Shown piece by piece: positions 29,369-37,101 of a DNA stretch of 64,000 nucleotides (position 1 is the stretch's first letter; each line of letters opens with the position of its first letter). Origin of the DNA: Deltaproteobacteria bacterium (GTDB lineage: Bacteria; Myxococcota; XYA12-FULL-58-9); assembly GCA_016218825.1 (NCBI GenBank), contig JACRCV010000050.1, forward strand, positions 1 to 64,000, in the 5' to 3' direction. Under the pieces are notes generated by a model. It was given only the letters and a program-made list of their open reading frames with translations. It searched no databases and had not been told where the DNA came from. The position numbers were made by a program, and so were the translations under genes.

Positions 29369-30052
29369 TCAGCCGCAACAGCAGCAGCCGACCTTGCGAC
29401 CGGCGACGGTGAAGCTCGCGACCTGGATGGCGCCTTTCTCGTAGGGCGCGCTCTCCTCCAGAACTTCGATGTCGGTGAAGCCGCAGCCGCTGATGGTGTC
29501 GAGATACGTCTGGCGCTCGACGGCACCGGCCCAGCACTCGGCCACAGCTTCGGGGTTGGTGCGAAACGCCGCCGGCACCTCGGCGAGCGCGTAGATGTCG
29601 CTGACCACGAAGCGGCCGCCGGGCTTGAGGACGCGATAGATCTCCGCCCACGCAGCCTTCTGGTCGGTCGCGTGGTTCAGGGTGCAGTTCGAAATGACGA
29701 CGTCGGCCACCTGGTCGGGCAGGTCGAGGTCCTCCAGCTCCGCGTGGCGAAACTCGACGTTGGTGACCCCGAGCTCCTCCGCCGCACGCCTGGCTTTCTC
29801 GAGCATGCCGTCGGCGGCGTCGATGCCGTAGACACAGCCCGCGGCACCGACGCTCTCGGCGAGCCGGAGCACGTCCTGACCCCGGCCGCTGCCGATGTCG
29901 ACCACCACCTCTCCGGGCCGCACCTGTGCGCGGTCGGCGGCGCCGCCGCACGACAACGAGCACGACGACTCGGCGAGCTTGGAGTAGCGCGCGTCGATGG
30001 CCCGGGTCACCGCGGTCGGCAAGCGCCGCTTGCCAGGTGAGGCTTGCGTCAT
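29369..30052 (-). CDS. ArsM-like SAM-dependent methyltransferase with Cys-rich tail
   Basis: This 227-residue protein (ATG after GAGGAG) has a class I SAM fold with motif I DIGSGRGQDVLRLA at 52-65. Arsenite S-adenosylmethyltransferases use conserved Cys residues to hold As(III). Here C123 (SNCTLNHATD) and C173 (AECWAGA) fit the second and third positions, and C31/C35 (CSLSC) are extra. The protein ends in C223-C226, a four-Cys run that could bind metalloid. Full ArsM proteins are longer (about 260-400 residues), so this is a short variant. It follows the Met/Cys-rich lipoprotein by 14 nt in one operon. The substrate is inferred, not shown. Confidence 0.7.
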   Translation of the reverse strand: MTQASPGKRRLPTAVTRAIDARYSKLAESSCSLSCGGAADRAQVRPGEVVVDIGSGRGQDVLRLAESVGAAGCVYGIDAADGMLEKARRAAEELGVTNVEFRHAELEDLDLPDQVADVVISNCTLNHATDQKAAWAEIYRVLKPGGRFVVSDIYALAEVPAAFRTNPEAVAECWAGAVERQTYLDTISGCGFTDIEVLEESAPYEKGAIQVASFTVAGRKVGCCCCG

Positions 30053-30066
30053 CGCTGCTCCTCGCG

Positions 30067-30564
30067 TTACGGCTCGCCGCTCGTCCCAGCCTGTCGGTGC
30101 GGACAGCTCCCAGATCCCTGTCCGCCGTTCATTTGGGCGCACTCACCGGTGCTCATGCCCTGGCAGCCAGCGCCCTGACCACCCATCCCCTGACCACCCA
30201 TCCCCTGACCACCCGTCCCCTGACCACCCATCCCCTGACCACCCATCCCCTGACCACTCATGCCGCGGCAACCGCCGGCTTGCCCGTTCATCCCCTGCCC
30301 GGCTTGGTGATGGGGGCAGGTCCCCGGCGCCGCGCCGCCGTCGGCGGCCCGATTGGGACAATTGCACTGTCCGTCCTGGTTGTGTGGACAGGCCGAGCAG
30401 TCGCCGGCGCCGGCCATCGGGCACTCACCGACAGCGTTGGGCTGCGCGGCAGTCGCGAGGGTCTGCTTGCCGGTGCCAGACGCAGCGGGCGCGGTATCGG
30501 CGCCGCAGGCAACGAGGGTGAGCGCGGCCGTCGTAAGGATCGAGAGAAAGGCGAGCTTCTTCAT
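30067..30564 (-). CDS. Cys-, Met- and Gly-rich repeat lipoprotein
   Basis: This 165-residue lipoprotein has a lipobox LVAC with Cys20. After it come Cys-Pro-His/Asn motifs (ACPHN, CNCPN, TCPHH, SCPHR), ten Cys in all, and a central run of five-residue GQGMG repeats that is rich in Met. Such residue patterns bind soft metals, and Met repeats often hold copper(I). No known enzyme domain is present. It is co-transcribed with the ArsM-like gene, so metal or metalloid binding at the cell surface or periplasm is likely. Confidence 0.75.
   Translation of the reverse strand: MKKLAFLSILTTAALTLVACGADTAPAASGTGKQTLATAAQPNAVGECPMAGAGDCSACPHNQDGQCNCPNRAADGGAAPGTCPHHQAGQGMNGQAGGCRGMSGQGMGGQGMGGQGTGGQGMGGQGMGGQGAGCQGMSTGECAQMNGGQGSGSCPHRQAGTSGEP
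30175..30264 (-). repeat. 15-bp tandem repeat in the lipoprotein gene
   Basis: Six units of CTGACCACCCATCCC (one A-to-G variant, last unit diverged) run back to back and encode the G-Q-G-M-G pentamer in frame. The unit length is a multiple of three, so copy-number changes would alter protein length without frameshift. It lies within the lipoprotein gene. Confidence 0.85.
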
Positions 30565-30794
30565 GGTTTTTCCTCAGTCTTCTTCAGCCCGTGCCCAACA
30601 TGAGCCGACACTTCGTCTGGGGCTGCACTGGCCTATGAGCCCTCGGCGACCGAAAACGGTTCGGGCTCCTGGGGGATCCCGCTCGGAGCGCGTCCGTTCC
30701 CACGCGTGCTCGACGCTGCGCCTACTACACGGAAATCCCTGGGCGTCCGCCTCCGGCACAGCCCGTGCAACCAAGGTCCGCAAAAGGAGATCCC

Positions 30795-32390
30795 ATGGTG
30801 CCGTCCCGACTCACGCCAAGCTCCTGGTGCCTCGTCGTCGCGAGCCTCGTCGTCGTGCTCATCGGTTGCGGCAGTGAATCAGACACGAGCCTCACGGACG
30901 CGGTCGACGACCAAGCGTCAGCCGCAACCGCGACCGCCGGGGCCTGCGATCCGACCAGGCAGCCCGCGCCCCATTGGGGCGTGCGCGACGGATGGTGCCG
31001 ACCTTCGTGCGGCGGCCTCGGCGGCACCAACTGCCAGCCGAGCAGCTGTCCCTCGGGCTACGCCCCAGTCGCAAACGGCCCATCCTACGACTGCGGCGCC
31101 TGCTGCGTGCAAACCGCGACGGCAGGGGTGTGCAACCCGACCACCCAGCCCTCGCCGGATTGGGGCGTGAGGGACGGCGTCTGTCGCAAGTCGTGTGGGC
31201 AGCTCGGCGGCACCAGCTGCGAGGCGCGCAGCTGCCCGGCCGGCTACGCGCCGGTGGCGAACGGCCCGTCTTATGACTGCGGCGCCTGTTGCGTGCCGAC
31301 CGCGACCGCCGGCGTGTGCAACCCGACCACCCAGCCGTCGCCGCACTGGGGCGTGAAGGACGGCGTCTGCCGCAGATCGTGCGGGCAGCTCGGCGGCACC
31401 AGCTGCCAGGCGAGCAGCTGTCCCGCGGGCAGCGTGCCGGTCGCCGATGGCCCGTCCTATGACTGCGGCGCTTGCTGCAAGAGCGCCTCGGCCAGCGCCT
31501 TCCCGACCTTCGATGACCTCTGGAACCGGCGCGCGGCGTTTGCGGTCGACCAAGATCCGGTGCCGGTGCGAGACTCCTACGCCGGGCACCGCGAAGCCTT
31601 CGCGGTCAACCGCACCGACATCGGCGCGCGCACGGTCTACCTGTACCATCGCTGTTTCTTGCCGGGGAGCGACGCCAGCATCTGCCTGTCGTTGTCGTCC
31701 GACGGCGGCCAGACGTTTCCCAACTACCGCGGTCAGGTGGTCGCGCCCGAGCCGGGCCACATCTTCGCGGTCGCGCCGTCGGTGGCGAAGGTCGGCAACA
31801 CCTGGGTCATGGTCTACGAGGAGTCGAACGTCGCCGCGGTCTACTGGGCGGAGTCGAGCGACGGCCTGACGTGGCAGCGGCGCGGCCTCCTGATCGGGCA
31901 CGGCGGCGGCGGCGCCTGGGACGCGGTCACCGCGACCCCCGGCATCTTCGTCGACCAGGGCAGGATCTACGTGTTCTACGCCGGCTTCGCGGCCGGCGCC
32001 ACCGACATGAACATCGGCTACGCCGCCGGGACGAGCATGACGTCGCTCTCCAAGTACTCCGGCAACCCGGTGTTTCGGCACGCCGCGTCCGGTTGGGACG
32101 GCGGCCACGTCTCGATGCCCAAGGTCGTGCGCGAGGGGAGCTGGTACTACATGATCTACGAGGGCGCGGACCTCGACTACACCTGCAACGCCAACAATCG
32201 CTACGGGTTCGGGGTGGCCAGGAGCAGCGACCTGCGCGCCTGGGAGCGCTTCGCCGCCAACCCGATCCGTCGATCGGCCGACGGTTGCGGCAACGACATG
32301 CCGTCGCCGTTCGTGCGCTACGACGGCAAGATCTTCGCCTACCACACCTCCGACGACACCCGCCGCATCGTCCGCGAGACCGTCAGATAG
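30795..32390 (+). CDS. Lipoprotein with triple Cys-rich module and glycosidase-like propeller
   Basis: This 531-residue protein starts at ATG 30795 with AGGAG upstream. The signal ends in LIGC. Three near-identical Cys-rich modules of about 55 residues follow, each with about eight Cys in H-W-G-V-x-D-G-x-C-R-x-S-C and Y-D-C-G-A-C-C patterns. The C-terminal 320 residues resemble the five-bladed propeller of glycoside hydrolase families 43/130-like proteins (IFAVAPSVAKVGNTWVMVYEE, IYVFYAGFAAGATDMNIGYA, VSMPKVVREGSWYYMIYEGAD). I cannot confirm catalytic acids. The Cys modules may bind carbohydrate or the envelope. Monocistronic. Confidence 0.75.
   Translation: MVPSRLTPSSWCLVVASLVVVLIGCGSESDTSLTDAVDDQASAATATAGACDPTRQPAPHWGVRDGWCRPSCGGLGGTNCQPSSCPSGYAPVANGPSYDCGACCVQTATAGVCNPTTQPSPDWGVRDGVCRKSCGQLGGTSCEARSCPAGYAPVANGPSYDCGACCVPTATAGVCNPTTQPSPHWGVKDGVCRRSCGQLGGTSCQASSCPAGSVPVADGPSYDCGACCKSASASAFPTFDDLWNRRAAFAVDQDPVPVRDSYAGHREAFAVNRTDIGARTVYLYHRCFLPGSDASICLSLSSDGGQTFPNYRGQVVAPEPGHIFAVAPSVAKVGNTWVMVYEESNVAAVYWAESSDGLTWQRRGLLIGHGGGGAWDAVTATPGIFVDQGRIYVFYAGFAAGATDMNIGYAAGTSMTSLSKYSGNPVFRHAASGWDGGHVSMPKVVREGSWYYMIYEGADLDYTCNANNRYGFGVARSSDLRAWERFAANPIRRSADGCGNDMPSPFVRYDGKIFAYHTSDDTRRIVRETVR
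30943..31480 (+). repeat. Triplicated Cys-rich module, about 186-bp unit
   Basis: Three direct repeats encode T-A-G-x-C-(D/N)-P-T-x-Q-P and C-G-A-C-C modules with high DNA identity, especially units two and three. It is an internal triplication inside the lipoprotein gene. Confidence 0.85.
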
Positions 32391-32446
32391 CCGCCGCGGG
32401 CGGCGATCCGGCGCGTCGCCGGCCGCGACCCATCATCGCGCGCGGC

Positions 32447-33064
32447 TCAGCCGTCGTCGTTCTGCAGCTGCGCCAACACCGCCCGCACCCGGGCATAGTC
32501 CCCCTCGGCGATCGAGCCGGCGCGCACGCAGCGCACCTTGCCGTTCGGGGCGACGATGATGGTGATCGGGATCGCGGTCCCGGCCTTCAGACCGTAGCGC
32601 TCGATCCAGGCGTCGAGCTCGTCCGGGGCGCTCACCCGCATTGAATGAACGCCGGCGAGCACCGGGTGTCGGCGGACGAGCTGCTGCAGCTCCGGCCCCG
32701 GTTGGTCCAGCGACAGATACCAGTTCTCGATGGTGACGCCCTCGCTGCGCAGGTGCTCGCCGAAGGTCACGATGAGCGGCAGCTCGCGCACGCAGGGCTT
32801 GCACCAGGTGGCCCAGAGGTTCAACCACACCCAGGTGGACGGCGGCACCCGCAGCCCGGCGCCCGGGCCGAGAGGCACTGCGGGCGGCAGGCTCAGAGCC
32901 GGCGCCTTCGCGGCGCTGTAGTGGACGTCGCACCACGCGGCGGCCGAGACCTCGGGGCGGCTCGCGGCGACGACCTCGGCGCGCTGGCGCATCGGCTCGA
33001 CGCTTGGCTGCCGCTGGCAGCCGACGCCGGCGCAGAGGAGCAGCGCCCAAGGGAGACGGCTCAC
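32447..33064 (-). CDS. TlpA-like thioredoxin, lipoprotein-like signal
   Basis: This 205-residue protein starts at GTG 33064, overlapping the previous stop (GTGA). The N-terminus (LPWALLLCAGVGCQRQ) is a signal peptide, possibly with a weak lipobox around Cys16. The thioredoxin fold has WCKPC (Cys88, Cys91) and a cis-Pro loop TAIPITIIVAPNGK. It is likely a periplasmic reductase or oxidase of protein disulphides. It is the last gene of the three-gene operon with the OmpA-like protein and the VKOR-thioredoxin fusion. Start choice rests on the overlap, since earlier in-frame codons run through the OmpA-like gene. Confidence 0.82.
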   Translation of the reverse strand: MSRLPWALLLCAGVGCQRQPSVEPMRQRAEVVAASRPEVSAAAWCDVHYSAAKAPALSLPPAVPLGPGAGLRVPPSTWVWLNLWATWCKPCVRELPLIVTFGEHLRSEGVTIENWYLSLDQPGPELQQLVRRHPVLAGVHSMRVSAPDELDAWIERYGLKAGTAIPITIIVAPNGKVRCVRAGSIAEGDYARVRAVLAQLQNDDG

Positions 33065-33756
33065 AGCCGGCAATCGATCCAGGCGAGAAACGCCGATCGG
33101 TTGAGCTCGGCAGAGGTGCAGGCCGCACCCGCCCGGGACCGGTTCCACTGGCTGAATTCCTGATCCAGCTGGGCGTACTCCTCGCCCAACCACAAGAGCC
33201 CCACCTCTTGCTCGAGATCGGGGTCGTGGTACTTGTCCTTCAGGTAGCCGAGCACCGCCTCGGCGCGCTGCTCCGAGAGAGCGCGGTTGTGCGTCATGCT
33301 GCCTTCCGGGGAGGCGCGGGAGACCACCAGGAAGTAGGACGCGCCGCGCTGGTCGGAGAAGGTCTGGTCCAGAAGCGTCCGGCCCGCGTCGTCGAGCTCG
33401 GCCTTGTCGAGGTCGAACTGCACGATGCCGGCGCGCTTGGCGAGCGGCCGGAACAGCGCGTTGAAGTCGTTGCCGCTCATTGCCGCGACGCTCTTGGCCT
33501 CGAGGGGCTGACAGCCGCGACCCCGGTCACGGTGCACGAGGCCGCAGGAGGTGAGGACCCGCTTCAGGATCTTCTTGAGCTCCGCGGTGCAGTAGCCCTC
33601 ATCGGCCGCAGCGGCGACCGCGGCGGTCTTCTCGGCCGGCGTGGCCCGCGTCGCCTCGACCCGCGCCGCGGCGCCATGCACCCACACGCCGACGAGCAGC
33701 GCCGCGAGCGCCAGGCCCGCGACCGTACACACGACTTGGATGGTGCTCGGCTTCAT
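33061..33756 (-). CDS. Small OmpA-like membrane-anchored protein
   Basis: This 231-residue protein has one N-terminal TM segment (about 9-29) and a short linker. A C-terminal region (about 110-190) has OmpA-like features: QFDLDKAELDDAGRTLLDQ, FLVVSRASPEG, and HNRALSEQRAEAVLGYLKDKY, where the Asp/Arg pair that binds peptidoglycan is partly preserved. Four further Cys pairs are present (YC, SC, GC, AC). The ATG overlaps the previous stop (ATGA). I infer that it tethers the redox proteins to the cell wall or forms a peptidoglycan-linked scaffold. Confidence 0.7.
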   Translation of the reverse strand: MKPSTIQVVCTVAGLALAALLVGVWVHGAAARVEATRATPAEKTAAVAAAADEGYCTAELKKILKRVLTSCGLVHRDRGRGCQPLEAKSVAAMSGNDFNALFRPLAKRAGIVQFDLDKAELDDAGRTLLDQTFSDQRGASYFLVVSRASPEGSMTHNRALSEQRAEAVLGYLKDKYHDPDLEQEVGLLWLGEEYAQLDQEFSQWNRSRAGAACTSAELNRSAFLAWIDCRL

Positions 33757-35258
33757 GGCGTCACCTCGTGGCCCGCGGCCCCAGGATTGGTTTCCCCGCC
33801 GCCCGGTTGTTGGTCGTCGCTCGGGGCGGCGGCGGCGTTGTCCGCCGGTGGCGGCAGCTTCTCCTCGGCGGGCTTCGCGGCGGGCTCACCCGCGCCGGCC
33901 GGCGCCGCGGTCGGCTCTGCCGCCGGCTCACCCCCGGGCGGTACGGCGTCGGCAGCCGGGGCCGGTGGCGCGAGCGCTGCATCCGGCTCGGCGACACCTT
34001 GCGGGCTCGGGAGCGGCGGCGGGGTCGGCGCTGACTTGCGACTACCCCCGGCGGGCTTCTGGGGCGTCGCTGCGGCCATCGGCCCGATGACCTGGGTGAG
34101 GGTGTACTCCAGGCCCAGATCGGTGTCTTCGTCACACAGGCGATTGCCGCGCACGTAGAGCTGCGGCGTCGAGATCGGCAGCGAGTTGGCCACCGTCCAG
34201 CGCAGCGCCTTGTTGAGGCGCGCCTTGACCTCCGGTCGGTCGACACAGCCGGCCAGGTCGGGGAACGCCTGCGTCACCTTGACGCGCACGCTCGCGGGCT
34301 CCTTGGCGGCGGCTTCCCGCAGCTCGCTTTGGTGGTCGAAGGCCCAGGTCACGACGTCGTTGGCGCGGGCGCCGGCGCACAACACCGCCTCGCTCACCGC
34401 GCATGCCCCCGGATGCACGGACTCGCCGAGCATCCAGTTGCACTCTTTGTCGAGCGGGAACAAGGCGGCCTCGAGATCGATGCCGTCCATCAGCCCGGTC
34501 GCGTGCAGGCGATCGTGCACCCCCTTGCAGGCCGGACACAGCGGGTCGAGCACCTCGATCGCCGGGGTGCCTCCTTCGGCGCTGTGGAGCTTGACCCGGG
34601 TGCTGTAGGTGTCTTGCGGCCGGAGGAGCTTGCCGCAGCGGCCGAGCTCGCCGCGGACGTCGGGCTTGAGGCCGAGGTAGAGCAGCACCGGCACGGCGAC
34701 GAACGCCACGCCGACGGCAAACTGTCCGAGATCGCGGCCCCAGGGCAGCGCGCCTTGCGGCGCGGGCGTGCGCCGGTGGGCGACGAGCGCGGCGACGAAA
34801 GCGGCCACCGACGCGACGTAGACGCCGGCGCAAAGCTTGCAGACGACCCCGACGACCAACACCGAGATGAAGAAGTAGGCGATCGAGGTCAAGAGCGGCA
34901 GCGCGGTCGCCGCCAGCAGATACCGGGTCTCCGCCGGATCGTCCTCGCGCCGACGCCACAGCACGTCGATCGCCTTGAAGGCCAGGTAGATGAACACCGC
35001 GAGCGCCGGCAGCGCGATCGGGATCCCGCCCCAGGTGCTGGTGCGCCAGACCGCGGCGTACGGGCTCATCATCACCGCGAAGCAGCCGGAGGCGCCGCTG
35101 GCGTCCGCCGCCCCCAGGCCCGGCACGTAGGTGCAGGTGATGGCGTGCACCTGGCGATCGAGGTGTTGGATGAAGTCATAGGTGCTGGTGCCAGCGAACA
35201 GGGCGCCGACGGCGGCGGACACGACGACGAGCGACACTGCGGTGCGGTTGGATTTCAC
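33753..35258 (-). CDS. VKOR-thioredoxin fusion oxidoreductase
   Basis: This 501-residue inner-membrane protein starts at GTG 35258 after GGAGGTCC. The N-terminal half (about 1-195) is a vitamin K epoxide reductase homologue with four or five TM segments, loop Cys42 and Cys59, and an active C140-x-x-C143 (VCKLCAG). The C-terminal part is a periplasmic thioredoxin-like domain with C241PAC244 and a cis-Pro loop. VKOR uses quinone to regenerate the thioredoxin, so the fusion makes disulphides in secreted proteins. The last 120 residues are Pro/Ala-rich and disordered. It is the first gene of a three-gene redox operon. Confidence 0.9.
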   Translation of the reverse strand: MKSNRTAVSLVVVSAAVGALFAGTSTYDFIQHLDRQVHAITCTYVPGLGAADASGASGCFAVMMSPYAAVWRTSTWGGIPIALPALAVFIYLAFKAIDVLWRRREDDPAETRYLLAATALPLLTSIAYFFISVLVVGVVCKLCAGVYVASVAAFVAALVAHRRTPAPQGALPWGRDLGQFAVGVAFVAVPVLLYLGLKPDVRGELGRCGKLLRPQDTYSTRVKLHSAEGGTPAIEVLDPLCPACKGVHDRLHATGLMDGIDLEAALFPLDKECNWMLGESVHPGACAVSEAVLCAGARANDVVTWAFDHQSELREAAAKEPASVRVKVTQAFPDLAGCVDRPEVKARLNKALRWTVANSLPISTPQLYVRGNRLCDEDTDLGLEYTLTQVIGPMAAATPQKPAGGSRKSAPTPPPLPSPQGVAEPDAALAPPAPAADAVPPGGEPAAEPTAAPAGAGEPAAKPAEEKLPPPADNAAAAPSDDQQPGGGETNPGAAGHEVTP

Positions 35259-35426
35259 GGCGGACCTCCGGGGCGGCAGCCTTGCGCATCCGCTCGGTCG
35301 GAGCAAGCCTGTCGTGTGCGGGCGAAGGCCGGCGCCCGCCCGCCAGGGGGCCGAGGTCGGTCTCGCCTGGCCGCGCCGCTCCATCTGGGCTAGGTACAGC
35401 GCTGCGACCGCGACCTGAGGGACGGG

Positions 35427-36467
35427 ATGGGCGGGAATCGGCTACGGAAGGCGAGATGGCGCAACGCCGCTCCGATCGCGGCGCTTGGCGGCCTCGCGCT
35501 CGTCATCCGAGTGCTCGACCCAACTGCGGCGCGGGCCGCTGAGCTCGACGCGGCGTCGCCGCCGGTCGAGTGGCCGGTGTCGAGGCCGCCGCACGAGGTG
35601 GTCGTCGGCGCCGACGGCACGGTGTGGTTCAGTCACCAAACGGGCTTTGGCCGGCTGCGGCCGCGGGCGCAGGCGGTGGAGGTGGTGGAGCTGCCGGACG
35701 CGCGCGGCTACTTCCACGCGCTGGTGCTGCAGAGCGACGGGATCTTGCTGGGGAACCAGGGCGCGCCGGCGCTGGTGAAGGTGCGGCTCGACCCGCGCGG
35801 CAAGGGAAGGCTCGCGGTGCGCGCCGCGGACGTGTCGACGGTGACGTTGCCGTTGCCGTCGGCGCACGGCTTGAGCCTCGCGGCGGACGGCACGCTCTGG
35901 GTGACGGGCTACTGCAGCGGCAAGGTGGCGCGCCGGGATCCGACCGGTCGGTGGCACGAGGTCGCGGTCGGTGGCTGTGTCGAGGGCGTCGCGGCGACCG
36001 GCGACGGTCGGGCGTTCGTGGCCGACTACGGCGCCAACCGCGTGCACCTGGTGGACGATCGCGATCAGGTCCGGACCGTCAGCCTGCCGTCCCCGTGTCA
36101 CCCGCACACGGTGACGGTGGCCGCGGACGGCCGGGCGTTCGCGGCGTGCCACGCCGGCGGCATCTTCGAGCTCGGCCTGGAGGGGGCGCTGAAGCGCCAC
36201 GCGGTCGGCGACGGCTCGCTGATCGTCGGGACCGCGGCCGACGCGGGCGGCAACCTGTGGTTCGCGGCGGCGGTGGCGGGAAAGATCGGCAAGCTCGACT
36301 CACAAGGGCGCGTGAGCTTCGTGCAGCCGGCGTCGGCGGGCGGCTACCCGTTCGGGGTGGCGGTCGGTCCGGATGGCTCGGTGTGGTACACCCTCGAGGT
36401 CGCCGGCCGCGTCGGCCGCATCGCCGGCGGCGCAGCCGTGATCGCGCCCAAGGTCGCGGCGCCATAG
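35427..36467 (+). CDS. Secreted Vgb-like beta-propeller protein
   Basis: This 346-residue protein has a signal peptide near 12-35. Repeated blades carry D-G-T-(V/L)-W-F-S/V-T motifs (GADGTVWFSHQ, AADGTLWVTGY, AGGNLWFAAAV, PDGSVWYTLEV), the mark of virginiamycin-B lyase/NHL-type propellers. In true Vgb enzymes, conserved His and Glu around a Mg site are needed; a C-H-P-H motif (PSPCHPHTVTV) is present here, but the full set was not checked. A generic secreted propeller is the safe call. It lies divergent to the redox operon and shares its 168-bp promoter region. Confidence 0.75.
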   Translation: MGGNRLRKARWRNAAPIAALGGLALVIRVLDPTAARAAELDAASPPVEWPVSRPPHEVVVGADGTVWFSHQTGFGRLRPRAQAVEVVELPDARGYFHALVLQSDGILLGNQGAPALVKVRLDPRGKGRLAVRAADVSTVTLPLPSAHGLSLAADGTLWVTGYCSGKVARRDPTGRWHEVAVGGCVEGVAATGDGRAFVADYGANRVHLVDDRDQVRTVSLPSPCHPHTVTVAADGRAFAACHAGGIFELGLEGALKRHAVGDGSLIVGTAADAGGNLWFAAAVAGKIGKLDSQGRVSFVQPASAGGYPFGVAVGPDGSVWYTLEVAGRVGRIAGGAAVIAPKVAAP

Positions 36468-36554
36468 CTCCGTCGCAAAGCCACGGCGCGGCGCACCCGA
36501 CGCCGCGCTTGCGACCGGCACGGCGATGCTTAGGTTGCCGGAGAGGTGTCGCTC

Positions 36555-37067
36555 GTGACGGACGTGCTCGAAGCGGCGGTGACCAACCGCGCCCGCTGTC
36601 GCGGCTGCGGGCTCGCGATCCAGAAGGGTACGCTGCGCTTCGGCGAGCGGGTCCCCAATCCCTACGGTGAGGGCGAGGACGAGACCACGTATTGGTTTCA
36701 CGTGCCGTGTGCCGCCCGGCGCCGCCCCGAGCGCTTCGCCGCGCTCGACGCCGCCGCGCTCGCCCCGCTCCCCGACGGCCCCGCCCTCCAGGCGCTCGCG
36801 CAACGCGGCGCGACGCACCACCGCCTGGCGCGCATCGCCGGCGTCGAGCGCGCCCGCTCCGGCCGCGCCAAGTGCCGCCACTGCAAAGAGGCCATCGCCG
36901 CGGGCACCCGGCGCATCGTCCTGACCATCTGGCAACAGGCGCGCTTCGTGCCGATGGGCTTCGTGCATTCGGCGTGCGCCGCGGCGTACTTCGGCACGGC
37001 AGCGATCGAGCCCTGGCTCGACGCGGTCACCGCGCCCGACCCACCGCGTCCCGCCCTGCCCCCCTGA
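36555..37067 (+). CDS. Protein with two PARP-like zinc fingers
   Basis: This 170-residue cytoplasmic protein has two copies of a finger with the pattern C-x2-C-x(about 28-30)-H-x2-C: C-R-G-C ... W-F-H-V-P-C at about 15-52 and C-R-H-C ... V-H-S-A-C at about 107-143. PARP-type fingers of this spacing bind nicked or single-strand DNA ends in eukaryotes, and related fingers occur sparsely in bacteria. I chose GTG 36555 because GGAGAGG lies 8 nt upstream; GTG 36546 overlaps that site. No other domain is present. DNA-damage sensing or nucleic-acid binding is an inference. Confidence 0.65.
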   Translation: MTDVLEAAVTNRARCRGCGLAIQKGTLRFGERVPNPYGEGEDETTYWFHVPCAARRRPERFAALDAAALAPLPDGPALQALAQRGATHHRLARIAGVERARSGRAKCRHCKEAIAAGTRRIVLTIWQQARFVPMGFVHSACAAAYFGTAAIEPWLDAVTAPDPPRPALPP

Positions 37068-37101
37068 CCGCCGGCGGTCGCCGCCGCTACCCGCCGGCGC
37101 C

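Noticed and set aside
30175-30264. Short direct repeats as a CRISPR or terminator
   Set aside because: Contiguous 15-bp units without spacers, in frame within a lipoprotein gene.
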